NCBI GenBank assembly: GCA_022510445.1
Contig: JAFLTN010000003.1
Coordinates: 1 to 47,926 of the forward strand
Origin: Muribaculaceae bacterium
Lineage (GTDB): Bacteria > Bacteroidota > Bacteroidia > Bacteroidales > Muribaculaceae
Direction of reading: 5' to 3'
DNA: 47,926 bases
Shown: positions 37,330 to 47,065 of the stretch, in pieces
How the letters are laid out: the number at the start of each line of letters is the position of its first letter
Position numbering within the stretch: the stretch's first letter is position 1
The notes under the pieces: model-generated
The model's input: the letters and a program-made list of their open reading frames with translations, nothing else
What the model was told of the DNA's origin: nothing
Databases searched by the model: none
Translations under genes and position numbers: made by a program

Positions 37330-37995
37330 TTATTCCGGAAGGAACTTTTTAAATTCTTGAGGCAGCTCGGCTTCCACCGCTACAGGTAGCTTGCTCACAG
37401 GATGGATAAAATCAATCTGATAGGAGAGTAGGGAAATACCTCCGTCGGGATTTGATCTGCGGGCTCCATATTTCAGGTCTCCCTTAATAGGATGGCCTAT
37501 AGCTGAGAGTTGTGCGCGGATCTGGTGTTTCCTTCCTGTCCTTAATTTGATTTTCAGAAGAGTGTATCTTTCCCCTTTGGCCACTGTCTCATAATCGAGC
37601 ACCGATTTTTTTGCTTCGGGATCATTTTCATCGGCGAGGAAAGTTTTATTAAGCTTTTGATTGCTCTTAAGATAGTTTGTGAGGGTGGCTTTTTCATTCT
37701 TCGGGGCGCCTTCAACCAATGCCAGATAAGTTTTATGGATTTCGTGATTGCGAAGCATGGAATTGAGACGTTCAAGGGCTTTGGAAGTACGGGCAAAGAT
37801 TACGAGGCCGCCAACCGGACGGTCGATTCTATGCACAACCCCACAGAAAACATTGCCGGGTTTGTTATATTTTTCTTTCAGATATTCTTTGAGAATCTCT
37901 GAAAGGGGTTTGTCGCCGGTTTTATCACCCTGAACAATTTCACCGGGCTTTTTATTAACTATCAGAATATGATTGTCTTCGTAGATAATATCCAT
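37330..37995 (-). CDS. RluA-family RNA pseudouridine synthase
   Basis: This enzyme turns specific uridines of rRNA or tRNA into pseudouridine. The 221-residue protein has the catalytic Asp58 in GVVHRIDRPVGGLVIFART, plus KTYLALVEG and LRTGRKHQIRAQLSAIGHPI. It has only the catalytic domain, without an S4 domain, as in the shorter RluA/TruC types; the target is unknown. The ATG at 37995 (MDIIYEDNH) fits the family start better than that at 38013. The fMet terminator hairpin lies just upstream. Confidence 0.9.
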   Translation of the reverse strand: MDIIYEDNHILIVNKKPGEIVQGDKTGDKPLSEILKEYLKEKYNKPGNVFCGVVHRIDRPVGGLVIFARTSKALERLNSMLRNHEIHKTYLALVEGAPKNEKATLTNYLKSNQKLNKTFLADENDPEAKKSVLDYETVAKGERYTLLKIKLRTGRKHQIRAQLSAIGHPIKGDLKYGARRSNPDGGISLLSYQIDFIHPVSKLPVAVEAELPQEFKKFLPE

Positions 37996-38018
37996 AAAGC
38001 AAGGTAAGGGCATTAACT

Positions 38019-38047
38019 AAAAAAGGCACATATCAATGTGCCTTTTT
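38019..38047 (-). terminator. Terminator of tRNA-fMet
   Basis: A perfect 12-bp stem (AAAAAGGCACAT 38020-38031 with 38036-38047) has a 4-nt loop and T-runs on both sides. It starts 2 nt after the tRNA and ends 24-30 nt before the RluA-type gene. Confidence 0.88.
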
Positions 38048-38049
38048 AG

Positions 38050-38121
<72 letters not shown>

Positions 38122-38136
38122 ATATAATTCCGACTG

Positions 38137-38144
38137 CAAATTTA
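38137..38144 (-). promoter_or_regulatory. Possible -7 box of tRNA-fMet
   Basis: TAAATTTG on the minus strand fits TANNTTTG and would start transcription about 10 nt before the tRNA. No clear -33 element is present. Confidence 0.45.
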
Positions 38145-38219
38145 CATCAAAAAATTAAATCAGGAAAGTATTTATGGTGAAAATGCAGAAAAATCATGTT
38201 AAAATTTGTCAAACTGCAC

Positions 38220-39659
38220 TTATCCTTCCGAAGATTCCACATCCTTGTAATCGTCATCACCGTTTGTCATATTCTCTTCCATGATTGTCCATCCCCCTCC
38301 AAGAGCCTTATAGAGTTGCACCAGAGCAAGATGCTCATCGCGGATGGCATTCATCCGCGCAATTCTCGCTTCCAGATATCTTCTCTGGGCATCGAGCACA
38401 TCGATATAATTGATGGTTCCTCCGCGATATTGTTTCCAGGTTAGATCCTGATATTTGGAAGCTGCATCAAGTAATTCGGTATCTTTCACCACAGCCGTTC
38501 TTGCAGAACTATAGCGTGTTATGGCATTATCAACTTCGTTGAAAGCTTCCAGCACCTTGTTCTCATATTCAAGGCGTGCCGTATTGTAAGCGGCCACAGC
38601 GGCCTTGTAAGTATTCTTTCTTTTCCCGAAATCAACCAAAGGAGCCACAAAGTTCTCCGCTATATACGTGAAAGGTGACCTGAAAAGGTTCTTGAAATCG
38701 TTATCTTCCAAGCCTCCCGTAAGTTCTATATTGAGCGAGGGGAACCGTTTGGCATAAGTGTAGCCCACATTAGCCACAGCTGCCTCAAGCTTATCTTCAC
38801 ACGACACAATATCCGGCCTCCTTTCTAAAAGAGAGGAGGGGAGGCCTAAAGGTATCCTGTCGGGGAGTGTATTGTCTTTAAGTTCCGAAGAGCGTTTAAC
38901 CGTTTCGTCGGGCAGACTGCCCATAAGCAGCAAGAGTTGATTTTCTGCCACCTTGATATTGTATTCAAGATTAGGGATAAGAGCTGCAGCTGTGGCATAT
39001 TGCACCTGTGCCTGCTGATAAACGGTTTCAGAAGTCAGACCACCCTCGAAGCGGAGTTTTGCAAGTTTGACTCCCTCTTCCCTCGTTTCCATGGTTGATT
39101 TTACAATAGCAAGCTCATTATCAAGTGCTACAAGTCTGAAATAAGCTGAAGCTGTTTCAGCCACAAGCACCATCCTCATGGCCCGTTCATCTTCTTGCGA
39201 GGCCTTAAACTGAGCTTCCGACTTCTTTTTGTTCCATCGGAGACTTCCGAAAAGATCAACTTCCCAGCTAATGGTGGCTTTTACTCCTATTTCCGGGTCG
39301 ATCAGATCAAGTTCTTTGTAATAATGATTGGTCTCATGGTTCCAGGGGAGGCGGAAGGCAAGCTCCGGGAGAAGTTTTGACTTATCTACCTTATAGAGAT
39401 ATCGAGCCTGCTCAACTCTTTCTGCGGCCATGAGAAGTCGTTTATTTTCAGAGAGAACGCGTTCGATTATATATTTAAGGTTTTCATCACCATAAAATTC
39501 CCACCATCCGAGGTCAGCTATGGTCAGGGAGTCAAGAAGCTCATGGCTTCCCAAATAATCAGGCAACCGGATGTCGGGTTTTGTCAGGTTTTTTACTCCC
39601 GAACATGCCGACAATCCGATAAAGAATATTATTAGAAAAAAATGAAAAATGTTTTTCAT
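38220..39659 (-). CDS. Outer-membrane efflux lipoprotein (TolC/NodT family)
   Basis: This is the outer-membrane channel of an RND tripartite pump. The 479-residue precursor has a lipoprotein signal (FIGLSAC, Cys19). Two repeats of long helices and beta strands follow; LLERRPDIVSCEDKLEAA and WKQYRGGTINYIDVLDAQRR are typical of the family. It overlaps the pump gene by 4 nt and is last in the operon. The substrate is unknown. Confidence 0.93.
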   Translation of the reverse strand: MKNIFHFFLIIFFIGLSACSGVKNLTKPDIRLPDYLGSHELLDSLTIADLGWWEFYGDENLKYIIERVLSENKRLLMAAERVEQARYLYKVDKSKLLPELAFRLPWNHETNHYYKELDLIDPEIGVKATISWEVDLFGSLRWNKKKSEAQFKASQEDERAMRMVLVAETASAYFRLVALDNELAIVKSTMETREEGVKLAKLRFEGGLTSETVYQQAQVQYATAAALIPNLEYNIKVAENQLLLLMGSLPDETVKRSSELKDNTLPDRIPLGLPSSLLERRPDIVSCEDKLEAAVANVGYTYAKRFPSLNIELTGGLEDNDFKNLFRSPFTYIAENFVAPLVDFGKRKNTYKAAVAAYNTARLEYENKVLEAFNEVDNAITRYSSARTAVVKDTELLDAASKYQDLTWKQYRGGTINYIDVLDAQRRYLEARIARMNAIRDEHLALVQLYKALGGGWTIMEENMTNGDDDYKDVESSEG

Positions 39660-42600
39660 TTCTTTAAATTTTTATTGCTACGTTTTGATGCAAATTCACG
39701 GATTCTATAAATCCAGACAAAAGAGAAGGGGACAAAAATTATTCCGGCAGTGATTGCGGTTACCATACCGAAAAACACTCCGGTGCCTATGCCCTGACGG
39801 CTCACAGAGCCCGGACCGGTTGCTATCACAAGCGGTATGAGTCCCAAGATGAACGCGAGAGAGGTCATGACAATCGGACGGAATCTCAGGTGGGCCGCCG
39901 TTAGAGCTGCTCCGACAACGTCTTTCCCCTTATCCATTTCCTCTTTTGCGAATTCTACAATCAGAATGGCATTTCTGGCTGCCAGCCCAATCAGCATGAC
40001 AAGCCCGATTTGAAAATAGATGTTATTTTCCAGTCCGAACAACCATATGCCGATGTATGCGCCTACGCAAGCAATGGGCAGTGTCAGAAGAACGGCAATG
40101 GGGATGGTCCAGCTTTCATACTGAGCTGCCAGAAACAGAAATACAAACAGAAAGGCCAAAGCCAGGACAATACCTGTCTTTCCGCTTGCATGTTTCTCCT
40201 GATACGACAGTCCGCTCCATTCTATCTGTATATTATCCGGCAGATGTTCCTCTACAATCTCTTCTATCGCGTTCATTGCCTGGCCGGAGCTGTAACCGTG
40301 GGCAGCCTCGCCGGTGAATGGTGCTGAGGTGAACATATTGAATCTTTTTACCGTACCCGCTCCCGCAGTGTAGTTCGTATTGCCTAATGAGGAGATGGGA
40401 ATCATCTTCCCGCCTGTTCCCTTGACGTAGAATAATCCTATGTTTTCTTTGCGCGACCTGTAGGGAGCTTCCGCCTGAATATAAACTCTATATATTCTGT
40501 TAAAAAGATTAAAGTCGTTGACATAGACCGAACCTGTGAATGTTTTCATGGTTGTGAAGATATCCGACATCTGCACACCCTGCAGACGCGCCTTATCGCG
40601 ATCCACATCAAAATAAAGCTGGGGAATATCATTTTGCATGGATGATGCCATACTTGATAGTTCCGGGCGTAGAGATGCATAATAGAGCAAGGTGTCGGCT
40701 GCTTTCTGAACATCGGAATAAGTGGCGTCTCCTCTGGCTTCAAGTGCAAATGAGAAACCACCTGATTCACCCAATCCGGGGATTACCGGTGGCTGGGAGA
40801 TGTAGACCTTACTTTCAGGATATTGGGAAAGTTCTTTCTTTACTCTGTCTATTATCTCTCCCATGTCAGAACTTTTCCTTTCCTCCCATGGCTTGAGTAT
40901 GACTGTAAGCTGGCTGCGGGCCTGAGATGTGCCTAGACGGGGACTCGAGCCCGTGACATTCAAAATATATTCCACATCGGGATCCTGCATCAGGAAATCC
41001 ATCGCCCTGTCAGTTACCTTGCGCGTTCTTTCAATTGTGGCATCCTCCGGCAATTCAAGCTCCACGGTAAAATAACCCTGATCTTCCTGCGGGATAAAAC
41101 TTTGGGGCAGGAATTCATTTAATAGCCAGATGGCAATCAGGATCATCCCAAAACCGGCTATCACCCTTTTTGAACGGGTCAGTGCCTTCACAATCAGTTT
41201 GGCATATATCTTGTTGCCTTTAGCAAGCCAGATATTGATCCTTCGGAAAATCTTATGTTTTTTCTTTGTCTGGGGACGAAGCATCAGCACACACATCACA
41301 GGACTTAAGGTAAGGGCCACGATAGTGGAGATGATTACCGAAACTACGATAGTGACAGTGAACTGACGATACAACATACCTGTGATACCGGATAAGAAAC
41401 TTACGGGCACGAATACGGCACAAAGCACCAGTGACATTGCAACGAGAGCCCCGCCGAGATTCCCCATCGCCTTTTTAGTGGCTTCATAGGAAGAAAGCTT
41501 CTCCTGCCTCATCACCCTGTCTACATTCTCCACTACTACGATGGCATCGTCGACAACGATACCGATTGCCAGGATAAGTCCGAGAAGAGTAAGCATATTG
41601 AGGGAGAAGCCGAAAAGGAGCATCACACCGAAGGTTCCTACCAATGATATCGGTACGGCTACCATTGGTATGACAGTGGCTCTCCAGCTCTGCAGGGAAA
41701 AGAAGACTACGATTATTACTAAGATCAGAGCCTCGAAAAGAGTCCTGTAGACATGATAGATTGATTCGGATATATAAGTTGTGACATCAAAAGGGATGTT
41801 ATAGGTGATGCCTTCCGGGAAATTCCGGCTTATCTCTTTCATCTCTTCCTTAACTCTTTTGGCCACATCAATGGCATTGGCTCCCGGAAGAAGATTGATA
41901 TTCATTACAGCGGCATTTTCTCCGTTGATTCCGCTTTCAGTATTATAGGATTGCGCCTCAAGAGATATCCTTGCCACATCCTTGAGCCTGATTAGTGACC
42001 CGTCAGGGTTAGCCCTCACCACGATCTGTTCGAATTCATCTACCGAGGAGAGTCGTCCGCGTGCCGTTATCGGAATGGTGACATCTATACCTTCCATCGG
42101 GGCCTGTCCGAACACTCCCGCTGCCGATTCTCTGTTCTGGTCTTGCAATGCGTTCTGAAGGTCTTTGATAGTGATACCCATATCGGCCAGCTTGTCAGGC
42201 TGCACCCATATCTGCATTGCATAGTAACGGCTTCCCACATTCGTCACACTTCCCACTCCCGGAATTCTTCTTAACATGTCAAGCACATTGAGAGTGGAAT
42301 AGTTTGACAGATAAATCTCATCAAATTTAGGATCGTTGGAAAGTAGAGTAATGGTCATAAGCCTGCTGGCAGCCTGCTTTTCAACCGAAAGGCCGTTTTT
42401 AACCACCTCTGCCGGTAGCCTTGATTCAGCTTTCTTGATTCTATTCTGAATATCAACGGCAGCGATATCCGGATCAGTCCCAATATCAAAAGTGACTGTG
42501 GCATTATACCCTCCCGAGTTGGAACTGGTGGATTCCATGTATAGCATACCCGGGGTTCCGTTCAATTCCTGTTCAATCGGAGTTGCTACAGCCTGAGTCA

Positions 42601-42772
42601 CTGTCTGGGCATCAGCACCGGGATATGAAGCGGTTATTTTTACCGAAGGAGGCACAATATCCGGATATTGGTCCACCGGAAGCAGTGTAAGACCAATAAC
42701 GCCTATAATCACTATGACTATAGAAATTACAATGGAAAATACCGGTCGGTCTATGAAAAAATCTGACTTCAT
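39656..42772 (-). CDS. RND multidrug efflux pump, HAE1 (AcrB-like)
   Basis: This inner-membrane proton-driven exporter has 1038 residues in the normal arrangement of 12 helices and two large periplasmic loops. The paired proton-relay Asp residues are present in GIVVDDAIVVVENVDRVM. The partner lysine of TM10 (Lys940 in AcrB) is Arg933 here, in GLAARNAILIVEFA. The start SDFFIDRPVFSIVISIVIV and FIPQEDQGYFTVELELPE are typical. Overlaps of 4 nt on both sides link it to the adaptor and outer-membrane genes. Confidence 0.95.
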   Translation of the reverse strand: MKSDFFIDRPVFSIVISIVIVIIGVIGLTLLPVDQYPDIVPPSVKITASYPGADAQTVTQAVATPIEQELNGTPGMLYMESTSSNSGGYNATVTFDIGTDPDIAAVDIQNRIKKAESRLPAEVVKNGLSVEKQAASRLMTITLLSNDPKFDEIYLSNYSTLNVLDMLRRIPGVGSVTNVGSRYYAMQIWVQPDKLADMGITIKDLQNALQDQNRESAAGVFGQAPMEGIDVTIPITARGRLSSVDEFEQIVVRANPDGSLIRLKDVARISLEAQSYNTESGINGENAAVMNINLLPGANAIDVAKRVKEEMKEISRNFPEGITYNIPFDVTTYISESIYHVYRTLFEALILVIIVVFFSLQSWRATVIPMVAVPISLVGTFGVMLLFGFSLNMLTLLGLILAIGIVVDDAIVVVENVDRVMRQEKLSSYEATKKAMGNLGGALVAMSLVLCAVFVPVSFLSGITGMLYRQFTVTIVVSVIISTIVALTLSPVMCVLMLRPQTKKKHKIFRRINIWLAKGNKIYAKLIVKALTRSKRVIAGFGMILIAIWLLNEFLPQSFIPQEDQGYFTVELELPEDATIERTRKVTDRAMDFLMQDPDVEYILNVTGSSPRLGTSQARSQLTVILKPWEERKSSDMGEIIDRVKKELSQYPESKVYISQPPVIPGLGESGGFSFALEARGDATYSDVQKAADTLLYYASLRPELSSMASSMQNDIPQLYFDVDRDKARLQGVQMSDIFTTMKTFTGSVYVNDFNLFNRIYRVYIQAEAPYRSRKENIGLFYVKGTGGKMIPISSLGNTNYTAGAGTVKRFNMFTSAPFTGEAAHGYSSGQAMNAIEEIVEEHLPDNIQIEWSGLSYQEKHASGKTGIVLALAFLFVFLFLAAQYESWTIPIAVLLTLPIACVGAYIGIWLFGLENNIYFQIGLVMLIGLAARNAILIVEFAKEEMDKGKDVVGAALTAAHLRFRPIVMTSLAFILGLIPLVIATGPGSVSRQGIGTGVFFGMVTAITAGIIFVPFSFVWIYRIREFASKRSNKNLKK

Positions 42773-44007
42773 TTCTGTTTGCCGGAACCAAAGTAAAGAG
42801 GTTTGACCTTCATACCCGGATTAAGTTTGTGAAAACCTTCCACAACAATCTTTTCCCCTTTACCAAGACCACGCTCGATTACAGTTTTATTTTCAATCTC
42901 AGGCCCGATTTCCACAAATCTTCTTTCTACGACACTGTCGGGTCTGACCACATAAATGAAGGCTCCTCCCTTTTCAATCTCAAGGGCTCTGGAAGGCGCC
43001 ACAACTGCATTCTCCCTGACATCAAGAAGCATTTTTACGCGAGTAAACTGGCCCGGCAACAGTTCTCTGCCTTTATTGGGCATTTCTGCACGGACCGAAA
43101 AGGTCCCCGTTTGCGGATCCACCTGAGGATCGGCGAAATCAACGATTCCCTTAAAAGGATATTCAGAGCCGTCGGCAAGTGTTACCGTGACATAGGAATC
43201 CCAGCTTCTTGTGGAATCTCTTTGTCCTATGTTTACATTCCTTTCTTTCGACCGGAGATAATCAAGGGCTGTCATGCTGAAATCAATCCTTACGGTGTCG
43301 GTCTTCACTACAGTAGCCAAAAGCGATTTCCCGGATGGGCCCACCAATGTGCCTATATCTACATTTCTTTCGGAGATATAACCTGAAATCGGTGATTTCA
43401 CCGAGGTATAGCCTAAAACCATCTCAGCCTGTGTCAGATCTGCCTCTCCGATCACGACATCGGCATGAGAGGTCTCATAAGCAGCCACTGCATTGTCAAG
43501 GTCAAGCTGGCTCGCTGCATTCTCTTCGTAAAGAGGTCTGATACGGTTTAAGTCTCTTTCAGCCTTTAAAGCCTGTGCCTTTGCTTTGTTAAGCCTTGCC
43601 CTGGCACTTTCCACATTGGCCTTATAGAGAAGCGGGTCGATTATAAAAAGTGTCTGTCCTTTTTCTACATAGGTGCCTTCGTCAAAAAGCATTTTTTCAA
43701 GGTAACCTTCCACCCTGGCTCTTACCTCGACAAATTGCTGCGCGTTGACTCTTCCGACGTAATCACCATATATGTTGACATTTTCTGTCTCGACATTTTC
43801 TATTTCTACTACAGGAAGTTCCGGTTCTACCGGTTTCGGCAACGATATCCATACAATTCCGCCTATAATGATTATCAAGCCAATTATAATAAAAATCCAA
43901 TGATACCATGACAGACGTATATGTTTCAAATTGGCCGACATTGCCTTGATGTCGCTTAGCTTGAGGTCTTTTATCCTGTGAATATTGTGCGGCTTATGTT
44001 TAGACAT
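42769..44007 (-). CDS. RND efflux periplasmic adaptor (HlyD/AcrA-like)
   Basis: This adaptor bridges pump and outer-membrane channel. The 412-residue protein has about 33 cytoplasmic residues rich in His and Lys, one membrane helix (about 36-54), a lipoyl-like half motif (VEVRARVEGYLEKMLFDEG), a helical hairpin (about 120-190) and beta-barrel domains. Many Gram-negative adaptors are lipoproteins; this one is held by a membrane helix. It is first in the operon, and no regulator gene adjoins it. Confidence 0.93.
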   Translation of the reverse strand: MSKHKPHNIHRIKDLKLSDIKAMSANLKHIRLSWYHWIFIIIGLIIIIGGIVWISLPKPVEPELPVVEIENVETENVNIYGDYVGRVNAQQFVEVRARVEGYLEKMLFDEGTYVEKGQTLFIIDPLLYKANVESARARLNKAKAQALKAERDLNRIRPLYEENAASQLDLDNAVAAYETSHADVVIGEADLTQAEMVLGYTSVKSPISGYISERNVDIGTLVGPSGKSLLATVVKTDTVRIDFSMTALDYLRSKERNVNIGQRDSTRSWDSYVTVTLADGSEYPFKGIVDFADPQVDPQTGTFSVRAEMPNKGRELLPGQFTRVKMLLDVRENAVVAPSRALEIEKGGAFIYVVRPDSVVERRFVEIGPEIENKTVIERGLGKGEKIVVEGFHKLNPGMKVKPLYFGSGKQK

Positions 44008-44044
44008 GGAAAGGTAATAGCTTTGGCTTATTTCTATGATAACG

Positions 44045-44074
44045 CAAAAATAAATAAATTTAATGTATTATCAA
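44045..44074 (-). promoter_or_regulatory. Promoter of the RND efflux operon
   Basis: On the minus strand TTG (44074-44072) and TATTTTTG (44052-44045) are 19 nt apart, a good Bacteroidetes promoter. The leader would be about 31 nt. Confidence 0.65.
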
Positions 44075-44119
44075 TCAATAATGTTATAAAGAATAATTGA
44101 TTCCTTAATGATCACAGGC

Positions 44120-44151
44120 AAAAGAAAACCGCTTCTCAAAAAGAGAAGCGG
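44120..44151 (-). terminator. Terminator of the esterase gene
   Basis: A perfect 9-bp stem (CCGCTTCTC 44129-44137 with GAGAAGCGG 44143-44151) with a 5-nt loop is followed on the minus strand by TTTTCTTTT. It ends 29 nt after the stop codon and shields the efflux operon. Confidence 0.88.
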
Positions 44152-44179
44152 CGGAAATATGTTTTTTCTTAAAGGTGCC

Positions 44180-45352
<1,173 letters not shown>

Positions 45353-45373
45353 TTAATTGATTTTATTACAATG

Positions 45374-45381
45374 CAAATTTA
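45374..45381 (-). promoter_or_regulatory. Possible -7 box of the esterase gene
   Basis: TAAATTTG on the minus strand fits TANNTTTG, about 28 nt before the start codon. No convincing -33 element is present. Confidence 0.4.
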
Positions 45382-45605
45382 TAGAATAAAATATAGGTCA
45401 TTTTTTATTTAGGTTGCATAACCTTGAAGATTTCTAAAAAGAGTTTTTTTATAGGTAACGAGACGATTTAAATATGTAACATAGACATTTGAAAATTTTG
45501 TGACTGCATTTGACTATGGATTCTGATCTGATTCTAAGGAATTAAATATTATAATATTAGCATAGATAATTGCGTTTATTTTAAAAATATAATATTACTT
45601 ACTAC

Positions 45606-46610
45606 ATGAAACATATAGGAATTTCAATGCTCCTTACATTGGGAGTGGCCTTAAGCGCCTGTGGCAATAAACAGGCATCAGCGGAATCCGGGGATCTTTC
45701 CAATGATTCGATACAAACTGCAAAAGTCTATTTCACAAAGGAAATAACTCCCGAATCTCTTGTTAAAATTTATGAAGCCTTGGGAGTGCCGCCGCAGGGA
45801 AAGGTAGCCGTAAAGATCTCAACGGGGGAATCTGCCGAATCCAATAATCTGAGTCCGGCTCTTATCAAAGAGCTCGTGCAGAAAGTTAACGGCACGCTTG
45901 TGGAAAGCAACACGGCTTATGCCGGAAACCGAAACACCACGGAGGCTCATCGCAAAGCAATTGAAGAAAGAGGATATCTTGATATCGCCGAAGTGGATAT
46001 ACTTGATGCTGAAGGTTCCATAAAAATTCCTGTCGTTGATACTACCTGGATTCATTACGATATAGTAGGTTCTCATCTTCCGGATTATGACTATATGATT
46101 AACCTCGCTCATTTTAAAGGTCACCAGATGGGGGGATTCGGGGGTGTCCTGAAAAATGCAAGCATCGGCATAGCCTCTTCAGTAGGGAAAACCTATATTC
46201 ATTCTGCGGGAAGGACCGAAGATGTTGACAAGATCTGGCAAAATGTGGATAACCAGGACGGTTTCTTGGAATCAATGGCTTCTGCAGCTCAGGGAGTCCA
46301 CAATTATTTCAAGCAACCGGGCAAAGACATTGTCTATATCAATGTGATGAACAATATGTCGATAGATTGCGATTGTAACGGTCATCCGGTTGCTCCCGTG
46401 CTTAAAGATATGGGTATTCTTGCATCAACCGACCCTGTTGCACTCGATAAGGCTTCTTTGGATCTGGTTTTCAACCATGAATCTGTCGAAGGTGATGATG
46501 CTGATCCAATGATTCAAAGAATTAAGCAGCTTCATGGCACTCATACGGTGGAACATGCGGAAAAAATAGGGCTTGGCACAACTAACTATACTCTCGTAGA
46601 AATAGAATAA
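45606..46610 (+). CDS. DUF362-domain lipoprotein
   Basis: The 334-residue precursor has a lipoprotein signal (GVALSAC, Cys19). The rest matches the DUF362 family: KVAVKISTGESAESNNLSP, NLAHFKGHQMGGFGGVLKN and GILASTDPVALDKASLDLV. Many DUF362 proteins are cytoplasmic and carry ferredoxin-like cysteine clusters; this one is exported and lacks them, although a CDC pair occurs in DCDCNGHP. Its function is unknown. It is monocistronic. Confidence 0.85.
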   Translation: MKHIGISMLLTLGVALSACGNKQASAESGDLSNDSIQTAKVYFTKEITPESLVKIYEALGVPPQGKVAVKISTGESAESNNLSPALIKELVQKVNGTLVESNTAYAGNRNTTEAHRKAIEERGYLDIAEVDILDAEGSIKIPVVDTTWIHYDIVGSHLPDYDYMINLAHFKGHQMGGFGGVLKNASIGIASSVGKTYIHSAGRTEDVDKIWQNVDNQDGFLESMASAAQGVHNYFKQPGKDIVYINVMNNMSIDCDCNGHPVAPVLKDMGILASTDPVALDKASLDLVFNHESVEGDDADPMIQRIKQLHGTHTVEHAEKIGLGTTNYTLVEIE

Positions 46611-46635
46611 GACCCCGGCATAAAAGAAGCGAAAT

Positions 46636-46663
46636 AAAAAAGGAGGTCGTCAGACCTCCTTTT
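46636..46663. terminator. Bidirectional terminator
   Basis: A perfect 11-bp stem (AAAAGGAGGTC 46638-46648 with 46653-46663) and 4-nt loop has T-runs on both strands, longer on the minus. It separates the convergent DUF362 and mutarotase genes. Confidence 0.9.
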
Positions 46664-46697
46664 CCGTATATTATAACTTTCCCAATAATCTTTTCTT

Positions 46698-47039
46698 TTA
46701 GATTATAGAAGAATTAAGCTGGAAGATTTTCTTCATCTCGTGCCATTTTTCAGCGGAAGTGTCGTTAGGGTCACATTCCTGGAATTGGGAGACGAAAGTT
46801 TCCCATTCTTCCTGTCGCGGGAGAGTGGCGAGTTGCTCCATAGCTTTATCAATATCGAGACTGTCGGGAAATTCCATGACCATCACGGCAAGGTTGCCAT
46901 GGAGGAAAATGTCCATACGAGAGATACCGACGTCAAGAATCCCTTGACGGATTTCAGGCCAGATATTGTCATGGGCCTTTATGTAAGCGGCGATGGAATC
47001 ACCATCCTCTTTAAGTTTTAAGGTTTTGATTATTTGCAT
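46698..47039 (-). CDS. L-rhamnose mutarotase-family protein
   Basis: This 113-residue protein has the ferredoxin-like fold of RhaM (DUF718), which interconverts sugar anomers. Typical features are AYIKAHDNIWPEIRQGIL, with the conserved His and Trp-Pro, and SRMDIFLHGNLAVMVME. No rhamnose or fucose catabolic genes are nearby, so the sugar is unclear. It lies 26 nt after the nuclease-family gene on the same strand and may be read from it. Confidence 0.85.
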   Translation of the reverse strand: MQIIKTLKLKEDGDSIAAYIKAHDNIWPEIRQGILDVGISRMDIFLHGNLAVMVMEFPDSLDIDKAMEQLATLPRQEEWETFVSQFQECDPNDTSAEKWHEMKKIFQLNSSII

Positions 47040-47065
47040 AATAATTAGGCTGACGTCTCTTTAAC

